DNA from: Bacteroidaceae bacterium
GTDB taxonomy: Bacteria; Bacteroidota; Bacteroidia; Bacteroidales; Bacteroidaceae
Direction of reading: 5' to 3'
DNA length: 64,000 nucleotides
Assembly: GCA_900770655.1 (NCBI GenBank)
Contig: CAAGLA010000035.1
Span: 1-64,000, forward strand
Shown here: one piece after another, positions 1-7,338 of the stretch
Numbering within the stretch: position 1 is the stretch's first letter
Layout of the letters: each line of letters opens with the position of its first letter
Translations under genes and position numbers: made by a program
Notes under the pieces: model-generated
The model's database searches: none
Seen by the model: only the letters and a program-made list of their open reading frames with translations
Told to the model about the DNA's origin: nothing

Positions 1-134
1 AACTGATTAAGGGTAAAACCAAACTTGGAATAAGATATTTCGGCCTATAAAGAATTATATAAGTACAATATTACCCACAGTAAATTTCTACTGAGCCCTG
101 TTTAGAATTCTTTCAACAAGCGATACATAAAAAT
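1..134. other. No gene seen at the left edge
   Basis: AT-rich sequence without a convincing reading frame, RNA gene or promoter match. It may be the intergenic space downstream of a gene outside the window. Confidence 0.5.
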
Positions 135-160
135 AAGAGGTTTGCGAAAGCAAACCTCTT
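125..160 (-). terminator. Terminator of tRNA-Gln
   Basis: A perfect 10-bp inverted repeat (135-144 with 151-160, six-base loop) lies just after the 3' end of the minus-strand tRNA-Gln. On the minus strand it is followed by ATTTTTATG, a short U-rich tail. It is the expected intrinsic terminator of this single-tRNA transcript. Confidence 0.75.
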
Positions 161-162
161 TG

Positions 163-233
163 TTGTCCTACCTGGATTCGAACCAAGACAAACAGAACCA
201 AAACCTGTTGTGCTACCATTACACCATAGGACA
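163..233 (-). tRNA. tRNA-Gln (anticodon TTG)
   Basis: On the minus strand the acceptor arms TGTCCTA and TAGGACA pair perfectly (7 bp), followed by discriminator A. The anticodon stem ACAGG/TCTGT encloses the loop TTTTGGT, whose central triplet is TTG, reading CAA glutamine codons. The T arm holds the canonical GGTTCGAATCC. The U1-A72 start is typical of bacterial tRNA-Gln. The 3' CCA is not encoded, so the CCA-adding enzyme at 39489-40919 would be needed to finish it. Confidence 0.97.
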
Positions 234-265
234 ATCCTCGTTGTGCTCTCTTTTGAAGAGCGTTG

Positions 266-297
266 CAAAGGTATTACATTTCGTTGAAAATGCCAAA
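266..297 (-). promoter_or_regulatory. Promoter of tRNA-Gln
   Basis: The minus strand reads TTTG (297-294), 20 bases, then TACCTTTG (273-266). This is an exact match to the Bacteroidota housekeeping promoter (TTTG, 19-21 bases, TAnnTTTG). It lies about 33 bases upstream of the tRNA 5' end. Confidence 0.8.
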
Positions 298-368
298 TTT
301 TTTAATCTGTTTTTGCTCTTTTGCTTTTTGCGCCCCATTTTGCGAGTGAGTCATTTCCTTAGTGCTCC

Positions 369-1466
369 TTAGAAGCAGTTTATGGCTTCAATTATATGTT
401 GCACGTCGGCCTTGCCCAGTGCAGGGTGGCAGGGGATACTGAGTTCCTCGCTTGCGAGCCTCTCGGCTGTGGGTAACAGTAGGTGGTTGTAATTCTTGTA
501 GCACTCCTGTTTGTGAACGGGTATGGGGTAGTGTACGAGTGTGCCAATTCCTTTTTCTTTCAGGTGGGCGGCAAGCTCGTCGCGCCTTGTGCTGAAGAGG
601 GGAAATATGTGAAAGACATTCCCGTTAATATCGTCTATGCGTGGTAGCTTTACATTTGGGTTGTCAATGCCGTTCAGGTAGGCTGTTGCTATCTCTTGTC
701 GGCGGGTGTTCTCGCTGTCCAAGTATTTTAGGCGTGTGCGTAGAATAGCTGCCTGAATTTCGTCGAGGCGGCTGTTTACCCCTTTGAGCGTGTGGTTGTA
801 TTTTACCTTGCTGCCGTAGTTATGCAGTGTTTCCACTGTTTCGAACAGCCTTCTGTCGTTTGTCGTTACTGCTCCACCGTCGCCAAAGGCTCCTAAGTTC
901 TTCCCGGGGTAGAAACTGTGTGCGGCAGCATCGCCAAGCGAGCCGGTTCGCCGGCCTTTGTAGCTTGCTCCGTGTGCCTGCGCGTTGTCTTCTATAATCT
1001 TAATGCCTCTTTTGCGGCATATATTCTCTATTTCGCTGTTGTAGCTGTTCTGCCCATAAAGATGCACAAGCAGCACGGCCTTGCAGCGTGGTGTTATAAG
1101 CCGTTCTATCTCGCCGGCTTCTACTATAGAGGTCTGTGGCGAGGGGTCGGCAAAAATGGGCTTCAGCCCATTGTTTGTTATTGCAAGCACCGATGCTATG
1201 AATGTGTTTGCGGGAACAATAACCTCGTCACCATCCTGCAGTACATTCATCCTTTTGTATGCGGCAAAAATGAGCCACAAGGCATCGTAACCGTTGCCAC
1301 AGGTTACGCAGTAGTCTGTGCCTGTGTAGGCTGCATACTCCTTTTCAAAGAGTGCGGTCTCTTCACCGCTCAGGAATACGCCGCCTGCCACAACTGTTGC
1401 AATCTTCGCCTGAAGTTCGTTGCGGTATCTTTCTGTTATCTCTTTTAGAGGGTAGTATGGTATCAT
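369..1466 (-). CDS. DegT/DnrJ/EryC1-family nucleotide-sugar aminotransferase
   Basis: A 365-residue PLP-dependent aminotransferase of the type that puts an amino group on a keto-sugar nucleotide, such as the FdtB/QdtB enzymes that make dTDP-3-amino-3,6-dideoxyhexoses. The internal-aldimine lysine is K189 in SFYPGKNLGAFGDGG. D160 and Q163 in IIEDNAQAHG are the cofactor-ring contacts known in the family. The ATG at 1466 is chosen because it overlaps the stop of the upstream cupin in an ATGA junction; a longer open frame upstream merely overlaps that cupin. It is the last gene of a coupled trio with two FdtA-like cupins, which supports amination at C3 after a keto shift. No acyltransferase follows before the tRNA, so the final acetylated sugar is not assigned. 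The family is certain; the exact substrate is inferred. Confidence 0.93.
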   Translation of the reverse strand: MIPYYPLKEITERYRNELQAKIATVVAGGVFLSGEETALFEKEYAAYTGTDYCVTCGNGYDALWLIFAAYKRMNVLQDGDEVIVPANTFIASVLAITNNGLKPIFADPSPQTSIVEAGEIERLITPRCKAVLLVHLYGQNSYNSEIENICRKRGIKIIEDNAQAHGASYKGRRTGSLGDAAAHSFYPGKNLGAFGDGGAVTTNDRRLFETVETLHNYGSKVKYNHTLKGVNSRLDEIQAAILRTRLKYLDSENTRRQEIATAYLNGIDNPNVKLPRIDDINGNVFHIFPLFSTRRDELAAHLKEKGIGTLVHYPIPVHKQECYKNYNHLLLPTAERLASEELSIPCHPALGKADVQHIIEAINCF

Positions 1467-1879
1467 TGCTCTTTCTTGTGTTTTAGGAATTCGTCGAAGT
1501 CGCGGTAGTAGTCGTCGGGGTTGTATGGTGCCGATGCCAGTACAAGTGCTATTGCACCCGAAGAGAAGTTCTTCAACTCTTCCCACACGCCACACGGCAG
1601 CAACAACGCTTTTGAGGGGTGGTTAAGCAGAACTGTCTTTTCGCGTTCTCCATCGAAGACGCGTACCTCAAAGCTGCCGGTGGCTGCAATTATAAGTTCA
1701 CGTAGGGTCTTGTGTGCGTGTACTCCGCGTGTTACGCCGCCCGGTATATCGTATATGTAGAACACACGCTTAATGTCAAAGTCTATAGCCTTGCCATTCT
1801 CTACAACGGTTATGTTGCCCGTTGCGCCGTGGTGTTTGCCAAGCTCAATTATTCGGCAGTCATCTATCGTTGTACTCAT
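1463..1879 (-). CDS. FdtA/WxcM-like sugar 3,4-ketoisomerase (HAH type)
   Basis: A 138-residue single-domain cupin of the WxcM/FdtA/QdtA family. Known members shift the keto group of dTDP-4-keto-6-deoxyglucose from C4 to C3 before a DegT aminotransferase acts. The family signature region is intact: FDIKRVFYIYD, then RGVHAHK with H54 and H56, the active-site histidines. The C-terminal half keeps LPCGVWEELKNFSS and the ALVLAS beta strand. It overlaps the aminotransferase start by 4 bases and the upstream cupin stop by 4 bases, so all three genes are translationally coupled. Whether the product is a galacto (FdtA) or gluco (QdtA) epimer cannot be told by eye. rmlA and rmlB, which would supply the substrate, are not in the window. 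Confidence 0.88.
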   Translation of the reverse strand: MSTTIDDCRIIELGKHHGATGNITVVENGKAIDFDIKRVFYIYDIPGGVTRGVHAHKTLRELIIAATGSFEVRVFDGEREKTVLLNHPSKALLLPCGVWEELKNFSSGAIALVLASAPYNPDDYYRDFDEFLKHKKEQ

Positions 1880-2304
1880 AGCGCGTTGTTTTCCTTCAGT
1901 TGACGGTATTGGTCGAAATTGCGTATATAGTCTTTGGAACTATATATTGTCGAAGTAACTACTAAGGCTATTGAATTGGTGGCAAAGTTCATCATACGCC
2001 GCCATATACCTGCCGGAACATATACACCCTTGTTGCATTGGTCGAGGTGGTATGTGCGCTCCTCTTTGCCGTCGTTTATGTAGAGGTCGAAACTGCCCGA
2101 CAGGGCTATGATGAACTCTTCGCTTTTGCGGTAGGCGTGCCCGCCGCGCGCCTCTCCGCCGGGAACGTCGTAGACCCAGTAGGTGCGCGCAATGCTGAAA
2201 GGCAGCAGTCTGCTCTCCTCTATCACCGACAAATTGCCGCGTTTGTCGCGTATTTTGCCAAGTTTAATTACACGCTCTTTCTGCGCTTCTGCCTTTTTTG
2301 CCAT
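1876..2304 (-). CDS. Second WxcM-like cupin (HAY type)
   Basis: A 142-residue paralogue of the next gene, in the same WxcM/FdtA cupin family. It keeps RDKRGNLSVIEE, FSIARTYWVYD and a lid segment VPAGIWRRMMNF. The signature reads RGGHAYRK, so the first histidine (H56) is kept but the second is tyrosine (Y58). The following segment, EEFIIALSGSFDLYIND, is a strong cupin core. It is the first gene of the trio and overlaps the next start in ATGA. It may be a ketoisomerase of changed specificity, a partner subunit, or a binding protein; sequence alone does not decide. No clear promoter was found in the 100 bases upstream, only a TATCTTAG near-match around 2325, so read-through from the tatD-like gene is possible. 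Confidence 0.85.
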   Translation of the reverse strand: MAKKAEAQKERVIKLGKIRDKRGNLSVIEESRLLPFSIARTYWVYDVPGGEARGGHAYRKSEEFIIALSGSFDLYINDGKEERTYHLDQCNKGVYVPAGIWRRMMNFATNSIALVVTSTIYSSKDYIRNFDQYRQLKENNAL

Positions 2305-2404
2305 ATATGTTACACTTGCTTGCTAAGATAGTGAAAAATCCTGTAACTCTTCTGCTCCTTTTCTTTTAAAACGGCTTAATTCTCTCTATATTGCTTTTTG
2401 GCCT

Positions 2405-3031
2405 TCAAAACTCTATTCCGCAGCGTGTCGCATTCTCTCTTGTCTGTTTCGCAAGCTCTTGAGGGGTGCATCCACGCGCTTTGGCAACGGCGGCATAAAT
2501 CTCTTCAATGCATTTGTCGCTTTCGTCACTCTCTATAAAGAGCTTTTCCAGAGGAATGGTTTTTGCAGTTTCGCTGTTGAAATGCTCGCCAAGCGACAGG
2601 CAAAACCCTTGCCTTGCAAGTGCTGCGGCTTGCTGTGGCTTGCCGCGAAACCCGTGTATAATCCACGCTTGTGCGGGCTTTTTCTGCTTGTGCAGTGCTA
2701 TTATGTTCTCAATTGCCTTTACACAATGTATGAGCAACGGTTTCTGCAACTCTTCGGAAATGGCAATGTGCTCTATGAAAACCGCCTCTTGCATCTCTAT
2801 GCTTGCAGGAGAATTTATTCTGTCTATGCCGCACTCTCCAATAAGTGCAACATTTCCGGCTTTTGCTGCCACGGCGATGTCTTTTATTCTCTCTTGCCAC
2901 TTGTCGTCAATATCCCACGGGTGCAGCCCCAGTGAAACAGCGCCTTCCGAAGTGTGTGGAGCGTTGTTGTTGAATATGGCACATCTGTTGTGTCTTTCCT
3001 TTTTGTGGGTATGAATATCTAAGTAACTCAC
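2405..3031 (-). CDS. TatD-family metal-dependent hydrolase
   Basis: A 208-residue TIM-barrel hydrolase of the TatD family, whose members act as deoxyribonucleases with two bound metals. From a GTG start the metal ligands are H7 and H9 (DIHTHK), E66 (IGECGID), H102 (LLIHCV), H126 (WIIHGFRG) and D169 (ESDESD). It is somewhat shorter than E. coli TatD (about 260 residues), as is common for Bacteroidota versions. I chose GTG at 3031 because it begins directly before the DIHTH strand and lies 14 bases after the yidD stop. An upstream ATG at 3088 would add residues that overlap yidD and match nothing in the family. It is the last gene of the long minus-strand series. Confidence 0.85.
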   Translation of the reverse strand: MSYLDIHTHKKERHNRCAIFNNNAPHTSEGAVSLGLHPWDIDDKWQERIKDIAVAAKAGNVALIGECGIDRINSPASIEMQEAVFIEHIAISEELQKPLLIHCVKAIENIIALHKQKKPAQAWIIHGFRGKPQQAAALARQGFCLSLGEHFNSETAKTIPLEKLFIESDESDKCIEEIYAAVAKARGCTPQELAKQTRENATRCGIEF

Positions 3032-3045
3032 CGCTTTTTCTGCTT

Positions 3046-3267
3046 TTATGGAACAGGGTCGTATCCCGAACCTCCCCACGGGTGGCACCTGAGAATGCGT
3101 CTGATTGCAAGGTATAGCCCTTTCATTGGGCCGTGCTTGCGCAGTGCTTCAATGGCATACTGTGAGCAGGTGGGGGTGAAACGGCACGATGGCATAGTCA
3201 TAGGAGATATGACTTTCTGGTAGAATCTTATGGGAAGAATAAGTATGTCAGCAAGGAGCTTTTTCAT
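3046..3267 (-). CDS. yidD: Membrane protein insertion efficiency factor YidD
   Basis: A 73-residue protein with the whole YidD pattern: an amphipathic N-terminus (ILPIRFYQKVISP), CRFTPTCSQYAIEAL and the closing RCHPWGGSGYDPVP. YidD sits at the inner face of the membrane and assists YidC-dependent insertion. It overlaps the end of rnpA by 20 bases, as in many bacteria where rnpA-yidD are neighbours, so translation is probably coupled. Here yidC is not adjacent; the tatD-like gene follows instead. Confidence 0.97.
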   Translation of the reverse strand: MKKLLADILILPIRFYQKVISPMTMPSCRFTPTCSQYAIEALRKHGPMKGLYLAIRRILRCHPWGGSGYDPVP

Positions 3268-3655
3268 TGCAACCTGCTTTTGTAACGATACTCTCCAGCA
3301 GCTTTTCCATCTTTTTCTTTATGAAAGCTGTGCTGTTATGCTTTGTGTCTATGTAAAGTATGGCAATGGCAATTTTCTTGCCTCTGCTTTCGAGCGCTTC
3401 AATAAGTTGATGCTTGCTTGTGCGGTAGGCCTCTCTTATACGTCTTTTTACAAGGTTGCGGTCTACTGCGTGGCGGAATCTTTTCTTTGCTACATTAATG
3501 AGGATTGCGGCAGTAACCTCTTGGCTATCATTGTCTTGTTCCAAGAATACTGCACGCAATGGGTACGATGTTACCGATGCACCCTGAGCATATAGCTTTT
3601 CTATGCTCCTTTTACTTTTAAGGTGCTCTTTAAGCGGGAATGTGTTACGCTTCAT
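3248..3655 (-). CDS. rnpA: Ribonuclease P protein component
   Basis: A 135-residue basic protein with the RnpA core. It has the N-terminal LKSKRSIEKLYAQG, which binds pre-tRNA leader, and the RNR motif region AVDRNLVKRRIREAYR. With the RnpB RNA it removes 5' leaders from tRNA precursors. It lies 51 bases after hemD and overlaps yidD. The rpmH gene that often precedes rnpA is absent; the hemD-rnpA-yidD order is one seen in Bacteroidales. Confidence 0.97.
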   Translation of the reverse strand: MKRNTFPLKEHLKSKRSIEKLYAQGASVTSYPLRAVFLEQDNDSQEVTAAILINVAKKRFRHAVDRNLVKRRIREAYRTSKHQLIEALESRGKKIAIAILYIDTKHNSTAFIKKKMEKLLESIVTKAGCNEKAPC

Positions 3656-3706
3656 CGTGGTATATAGTGGCTTTTGTTTTTGACACTCCGCCGTTCCTTG
3701 CCTGTC

Positions 3707-4450
3707 TTAATTGTTGTTGGCGGCAAGGTATGCGTCAAGAGCTGCCGGCATATTTGTTGCATTTGCCGACGGAGCCTCGAGGTCGAGTCTCAAACCGTTC
3801 TCGTTGATGCATTTTGCAGTTACGTTGCCAAAGCAGGCTATCAGCTGCTCGCCCTGAGTATAGTCGGGGACATTTTTCTTAAGCGACTGGATACCGTGCG
3901 GGCTGAAGAAGATGAGCATATCGTACGACTTAATATAGTCGGCCTCGATATCGGTGCTCACAGTGCGGTACATTTCGGCCTGAGAGTGTGTTATGCCGTA
4001 CTTGTCAAAAATTGAATTTATTTCGGCATTGTGTACGTTTGATGTGGGTACAAAATATTTCTCTGTCTTGTGCTTTGAGAAGAGCGGCTCCAAGTCTGTA
4101 ATGTGGCCGTTGCCGAAGAAAACTTTACGCTTGCGGTACTGTACATATTTCTGTATGTACAACGAAATTGTTTCCGAAAGGCAGAAATACTTCATATCGT
4201 CGGGGATGGCAACCCTGAGTTCCTTGCAAAGTGTAAAGAAGTGGTCAATTGCGTGACGTGAAAGGAATACTATTGCTGTGTGGTCTAAGATCGAAACCTT
4301 CTGCTGTCTGAACTCCTTTGCTGTTACTCCTTCAACTTTAATGAAAGAACAAAAATCAATCTGCACCTTATGTTTCTCCGCAATGTCAAAATATGGAGAT
4401 TTCTCTGTAGCTGGTTTGGGTTGTGAAACCAAAATCTTATTTACCTTCAA
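3707..4450 (-). CDS. hemD: Uroporphyrinogen-III synthase
   Basis: A 247-residue HemD-fold protein, near the usual length of about 250. It would cyclise hydroxymethylbilane with inversion of ring D in tetrapyrrole synthesis. The family is sequence-poor, but the recognisable strands are present: ILVSQPKP at the start, AIVFLSRHAIDHFF, FVPTSNVHN and DMLIFFSPHGIQSLKK near the end of the second domain. It begins 5 bases after the DUF4271 stop, so it is in the same operon. The other hem genes are not in the window. The call rests on fold-level motifs plus conserved context with DUF4271 and rnpA. Confidence 0.88.
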   Translation of the reverse strand: MKVNKILVSQPKPATEKSPYFDIAEKHKVQIDFCSFIKVEGVTAKEFRQQKVSILDHTAIVFLSRHAIDHFFTLCKELRVAIPDDMKYFCLSETISLYIQKYVQYRKRKVFFGNGHITDLEPLFSKHKTEKYFVPTSNVHNAEINSIFDKYGITHSQAEMYRTVSTDIEADYIKSYDMLIFFSPHGIQSLKKNVPDYTQGEQLIACFGNVTAKCINENGLRLDLEAPSANATNMPAALDAYLAANNN

Positions 4451-4454
4451 TGTC

Positions 4455-5150
4455 CTAAATTTTTGTAGTTATAAATTCATTCAATTGTAGTACTAATTTC
4501 CACACCAAAGCAATGGGTAAAAATTCAAGTGCGCAAAGATACAAAAAAATATCCAAATAGTTGTGCCTTTTTTTAAAAATGATTCTAATTAAGCCGTTGG
4601 TAACAGTGTAGATATATGCTGTCAGTATCAAAATGATATAAATTTTGACATAATGGTAATGTATCCCGGGAAAGAACAGAAAGGCTATTACGGCCGGTGT
4701 GAGCGCGAACCCGGCGAGTTTTACTGTAAAGAAATATAAATCTCTCCATTCGTCGGCATCCTTCTTTGAAAACATTATGTTGTTTACAATATCGTAGCCG
4801 GCTCGTCTTGCAAGAATTGTAATAGCAGTGAATAGAGCGTATGCTCCCAAAAAGAGTGTATTGTTGCTATCTTTCTCAATGGCTCCGCAACTCTGCAGGT
4901 AGCCTACAGTAACAATGGCTGCGTAGAAAATGGTTTGCGAATAGAGCAGCAGATTGCATATTTTTGTAATGTGTGTGCGGTCGTTGAAAGGTGTCGATTT
5001 GCTTTCGTAATAGAACATACACTTTATACGCTCCAGAATGCTTGCTCCATTCATCAGGAATACATACGACACGCCCACAATGTTAAGTATGAAGAGTGTC
5101 ATTATAACATTGTCGTTGAGCATACTGTATGGAGCCGGAGTGCCTGTCAT
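4455..5150 (-). CDS. DUF4271 integral membrane protein
   Basis: A 231-residue polytopic membrane protein with about six hydrophobic segments, for example VIMTLFILNIVGVSYVFLMN near the start, a central run around FALTPAVIAFLFF, and a final FLPIALVWKLVL. It matches the DUF4271 family that sits next to hemD throughout Bacteroidales; no biochemical function is established. The ATG at 5150 is preferred because it overlaps the LOG-gene stop in an ATGA junction. A start at 5183 would overlap LOG by more than 30 bases. Linkage with hemD suggests, but does not show, a role tied to tetrapyrroles or the membrane. Confidence 0.85.
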   Translation of the reverse strand: MTGTPAPYSMLNDNVIMTLFILNIVGVSYVFLMNGASILERIKCMFYYESKSTPFNDRTHITKICNLLLYSQTIFYAAIVTVGYLQSCGAIEKDSNNTLFLGAYALFTAITILARRAGYDIVNNIMFSKKDADEWRDLYFFTVKLAGFALTPAVIAFLFFPGIHYHYVKIYIILILTAYIYTVTNGLIRIIFKKRHNYLDIFLYLCALEFLPIALVWKLVLQLNEFITTKI

Positions 5151-5731
5151 AGTGCTGCGTATTTTCTGACCGAAGGGTCCCACTTTGGGGTGTTCTTTAT
5201 AATCTCAATGGCTTCGGCAGGTGTGGCGGCAACATTCCATATACGGCTGTGCATCTCGCCCATAAAGTGCTCTTCAACGGCCTTGCCGAGCTGTGCTATG
5301 TAGTGGTCGTAGTAGCCGTTTATGTTAAGTATTACAATGGGGTTTAGGTATAGCCCCAGCTGTTTCCAAGTTATAATTTCGCTAAGTTCTTCTATTGTTC
5401 CGCAACCGCCCGGCAGTGCAATGACTGCGTCGCTGAGGTCGGCCATTAGCTGCTTGCGCTGGTGCATATTTTCGGTAATGTGCAGTTCTGTGAGCCCAGT
5501 ATGGTGCCATTTCTGCTCCACCATAAATTCCGGAATTACACCAATGGCCTCTCCTCCGTTGTCTATCGCCCCGTCTTCAACCTTTCTCATAAGCCCTATC
5601 CCGCCGGCACCTGTGACAACAGCTATGCCCTCCCGTGCAAGGAGGGCTCCAAGTTCGTATGCAGTGTTGCCGTAAACTTCGGCAACCTTGTTGCTCGATG
5701 CGCAATAGACGCATATTCTGTTAATATCCAT
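5147..5731 (-). CDS. LOG-family phosphoribohydrolase
   Basis: A 194-residue Rossmann-fold protein of the LOG (Lonely Guy) family, formerly called lysine decarboxylase-like. Family enzymes cleave nucleoside 5'-monophosphates, including cytokinin ribotides, to free base and ribose 5-phosphate. The diagnostic PGGCGTIEE (residues 107-115) is intact, as is the preceding MHQRK with R92. GAGGIGLMRKVEDGA forms the nucleotide-binding loop. The physiological substrate in Bacteroidota is not known. It begins 49 bases after comM and is coupled to DUF4271 by a 4-base overlap. Confidence 0.93.
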   Translation of the reverse strand: MDINRICVYCASSNKVAEVYGNTAYELGALLAREGIAVVTGAGGIGLMRKVEDGAIDNGGEAIGVIPEFMVEQKWHHTGLTELHITENMHQRKQLMADLSDAVIALPGGCGTIEELSEIITWKQLGLYLNPIVILNINGYYDHYIAQLGKAVEEHFMGEMHSRIWNVAATPAEAIEIIKNTPKWDPSVRKYAAL

Positions 5732-5780
5732 TCTTTAACTTGTTTTCTGGTTTGTCGTTGGGCGGGCTATCGTGCGTGGG

Positions 5781-7319
5781 TTATGACCCCCAGCTTGCGC
5801 GGTCGAGGTTGCGGTAACCTATAGCCTCGGCAATGTGCTTGAACTGTATGTCTTCGCTGCTGTCGAGGTCGGCAATGGTACGGGCTACCTTCAGTATGCG
5901 GTCGTATGCGCGTGCCGAAAGGTCGAACCTTGTCATTGCTGTCTTGAGCATTGCAAGGCTTGTTTCATCGAGAACAGCATACTTTGCAATGAGTTTGGGT
6001 GTCATCTGTGCATTGCAGTATATGCCCTCTTCGTCTTTGAATCGCTCTTCTTGTATCTTGCGGGCAGCAATAACGCGTTCGCGTATTGCTGCGCTTGGTT
6101 CGGTGGGGGATGCGCCCGAAATGTCTTCGAACGGAACCGGGGTAATCTCTATCTGCAGGTCTATGCGGTCGAGCAGAGGTCCGCTTATCTTGTTGAGGTA
6201 TCGCTGAATCTGCCCCGGGCTGCAGGTGCACTCCTTTGTGGGGTGGTTGTAATAACCGCAGGGGCAGGGGTTCATAGATGCAACAAACATAATTCCGGCA
6301 GGGTATTCAATCTTGTAATTGGCGCGGGCAACACATATCTTGCGGTCTTCCAGCGGCTGGCGCATTACCTCCAGCACGTCGCGGGTGAATTCCGGCAGCT
6401 CGTCGAGGAATAGCACGCCGTTGTGTGCAAGGGATATCTCTCCCGGGCGCGGGTTGGCACCGCCGCCGCACAGTGCTACCGACGATATGGTGTGGTGCGG
6501 GCTGCGGAAAGGGCGTTGTGTTATAAGCGATGTGCCATCGGGCATCATTCCGCTCACAGAATGTATTTTTGTGGTCTCGAGGCTCTCGCTCAATGTGAGT
6601 GGTGGCAGAATAGATGGCAATCTTTTTGCCATCATTGATTTTCCGCTTCCCGGCGGGCCCACCATAATCAAATTATGCCCGCCGGCAGCTGCCACCTCAA
6701 ATGCTCTTTTAACACTCTCTTGGCCACGCACCTCGCTGAAGTCGAAAGGGAATGTGCTCTGCTTGGAGTAGAACTCCTCTTGAATGTCGGTGGTGAACGG
6801 GTGCATACTCTCTTCGCCGTTCAGGAACCTTATTACCTGCATAAGATTGTCGGCTGCATATACATCTATGCCCTCTACAACAGAAGCCTCGGCTGCGTTT
6901 CCTGTGGGCAGTATAATGCCGCTGTATCCAAGCTCCTTTGCCTTTAGGGTAATGGGCAGTGCACCTTTAATGGGCATTACGGCTCCGTCGAGCCCAAGTT
7001 CTCCCATAATAAGGTGCCGGCTCAGTTTTTCTGTTGAAATTTTCTCGTCGGCTGCAAGTATGCCTATAGCTATGGGCAAGTCGTATGCCGACCCCTCCTT
7101 TTTAATATCGGCGGGGGCCATATTTACAATAATCTGTTTGCTTGGGAAACGCAGGCCGTTCTGGTGAAAGGCGGAATTTATACGTTGCTGGCTCTCCTTT
7201 ACGGCATTGTCGGGCAGCCCTACAAGGAAAAACTTTATTCCTCTTAGAGCATTTACCTCAATTGTTACGGGTATGGCGTTTATGCCTTGAATTGCCGCTG
7301 CAAGAACTTTTACCAACAT
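5781..7319 (-). CDS. comM: ComM/YifB-family AAA+ ATPase (Mg-chelatase-like)
   Basis: A 512-residue protein of typical YifB/ComM length. It has an N-terminal ChlI/Lon-like domain (about 1-170), an AAA+ core with Walker A GPPGSGKS (221-228) and Walker B VLFLDELPEF, and a C-terminal Mg-chelatase domain. The insert CPCGYYNHP followed by ECTCSPGQIQRY is characteristic. ComM is a hexameric helicase that promotes branch migration during natural transformation. In Bacteroidota its role is less studied. It lies 19 bases after the DUF4369 gene in the same series. Confidence 0.95.
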   Translation of the reverse strand: MLVKVLAAAIQGINAIPVTIEVNALRGIKFFLVGLPDNAVKESQQRINSAFHQNGLRFPSKQIIVNMAPADIKKEGSAYDLPIAIGILAADEKISTEKLSRHLIMGELGLDGAVMPIKGALPITLKAKELGYSGIILPTGNAAEASVVEGIDVYAADNLMQVIRFLNGEESMHPFTTDIQEEFYSKQSTFPFDFSEVRGQESVKRAFEVAAAGGHNLIMVGPPGSGKSMMAKRLPSILPPLTLSESLETTKIHSVSGMMPDGTSLITQRPFRSPHHTISSVALCGGGANPRPGEISLAHNGVLFLDELPEFTRDVLEVMRQPLEDRKICVARANYKIEYPAGIMFVASMNPCPCGYYNHPTKECTCSPGQIQRYLNKISGPLLDRIDLQIEITPVPFEDISGASPTEPSAAIRERVIAARKIQEERFKDEEGIYCNAQMTPKLIAKYAVLDETSLAMLKTAMTRFDLSARAYDRILKVARTIADLDSSEDIQFKHIAEAIGYRNLDRASWGS

Positions 7320-7338
7320 ATTCTTTTACATTTTTCTG

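Noticed and set aside
3032..3088. ATG at 3088 as the start of the TatD-like gene
   Set aside because: It would overlap the yidD 3' end by over 40 bases and add residues unlike the family. GTG at 3031 fits the DIHTH strand.
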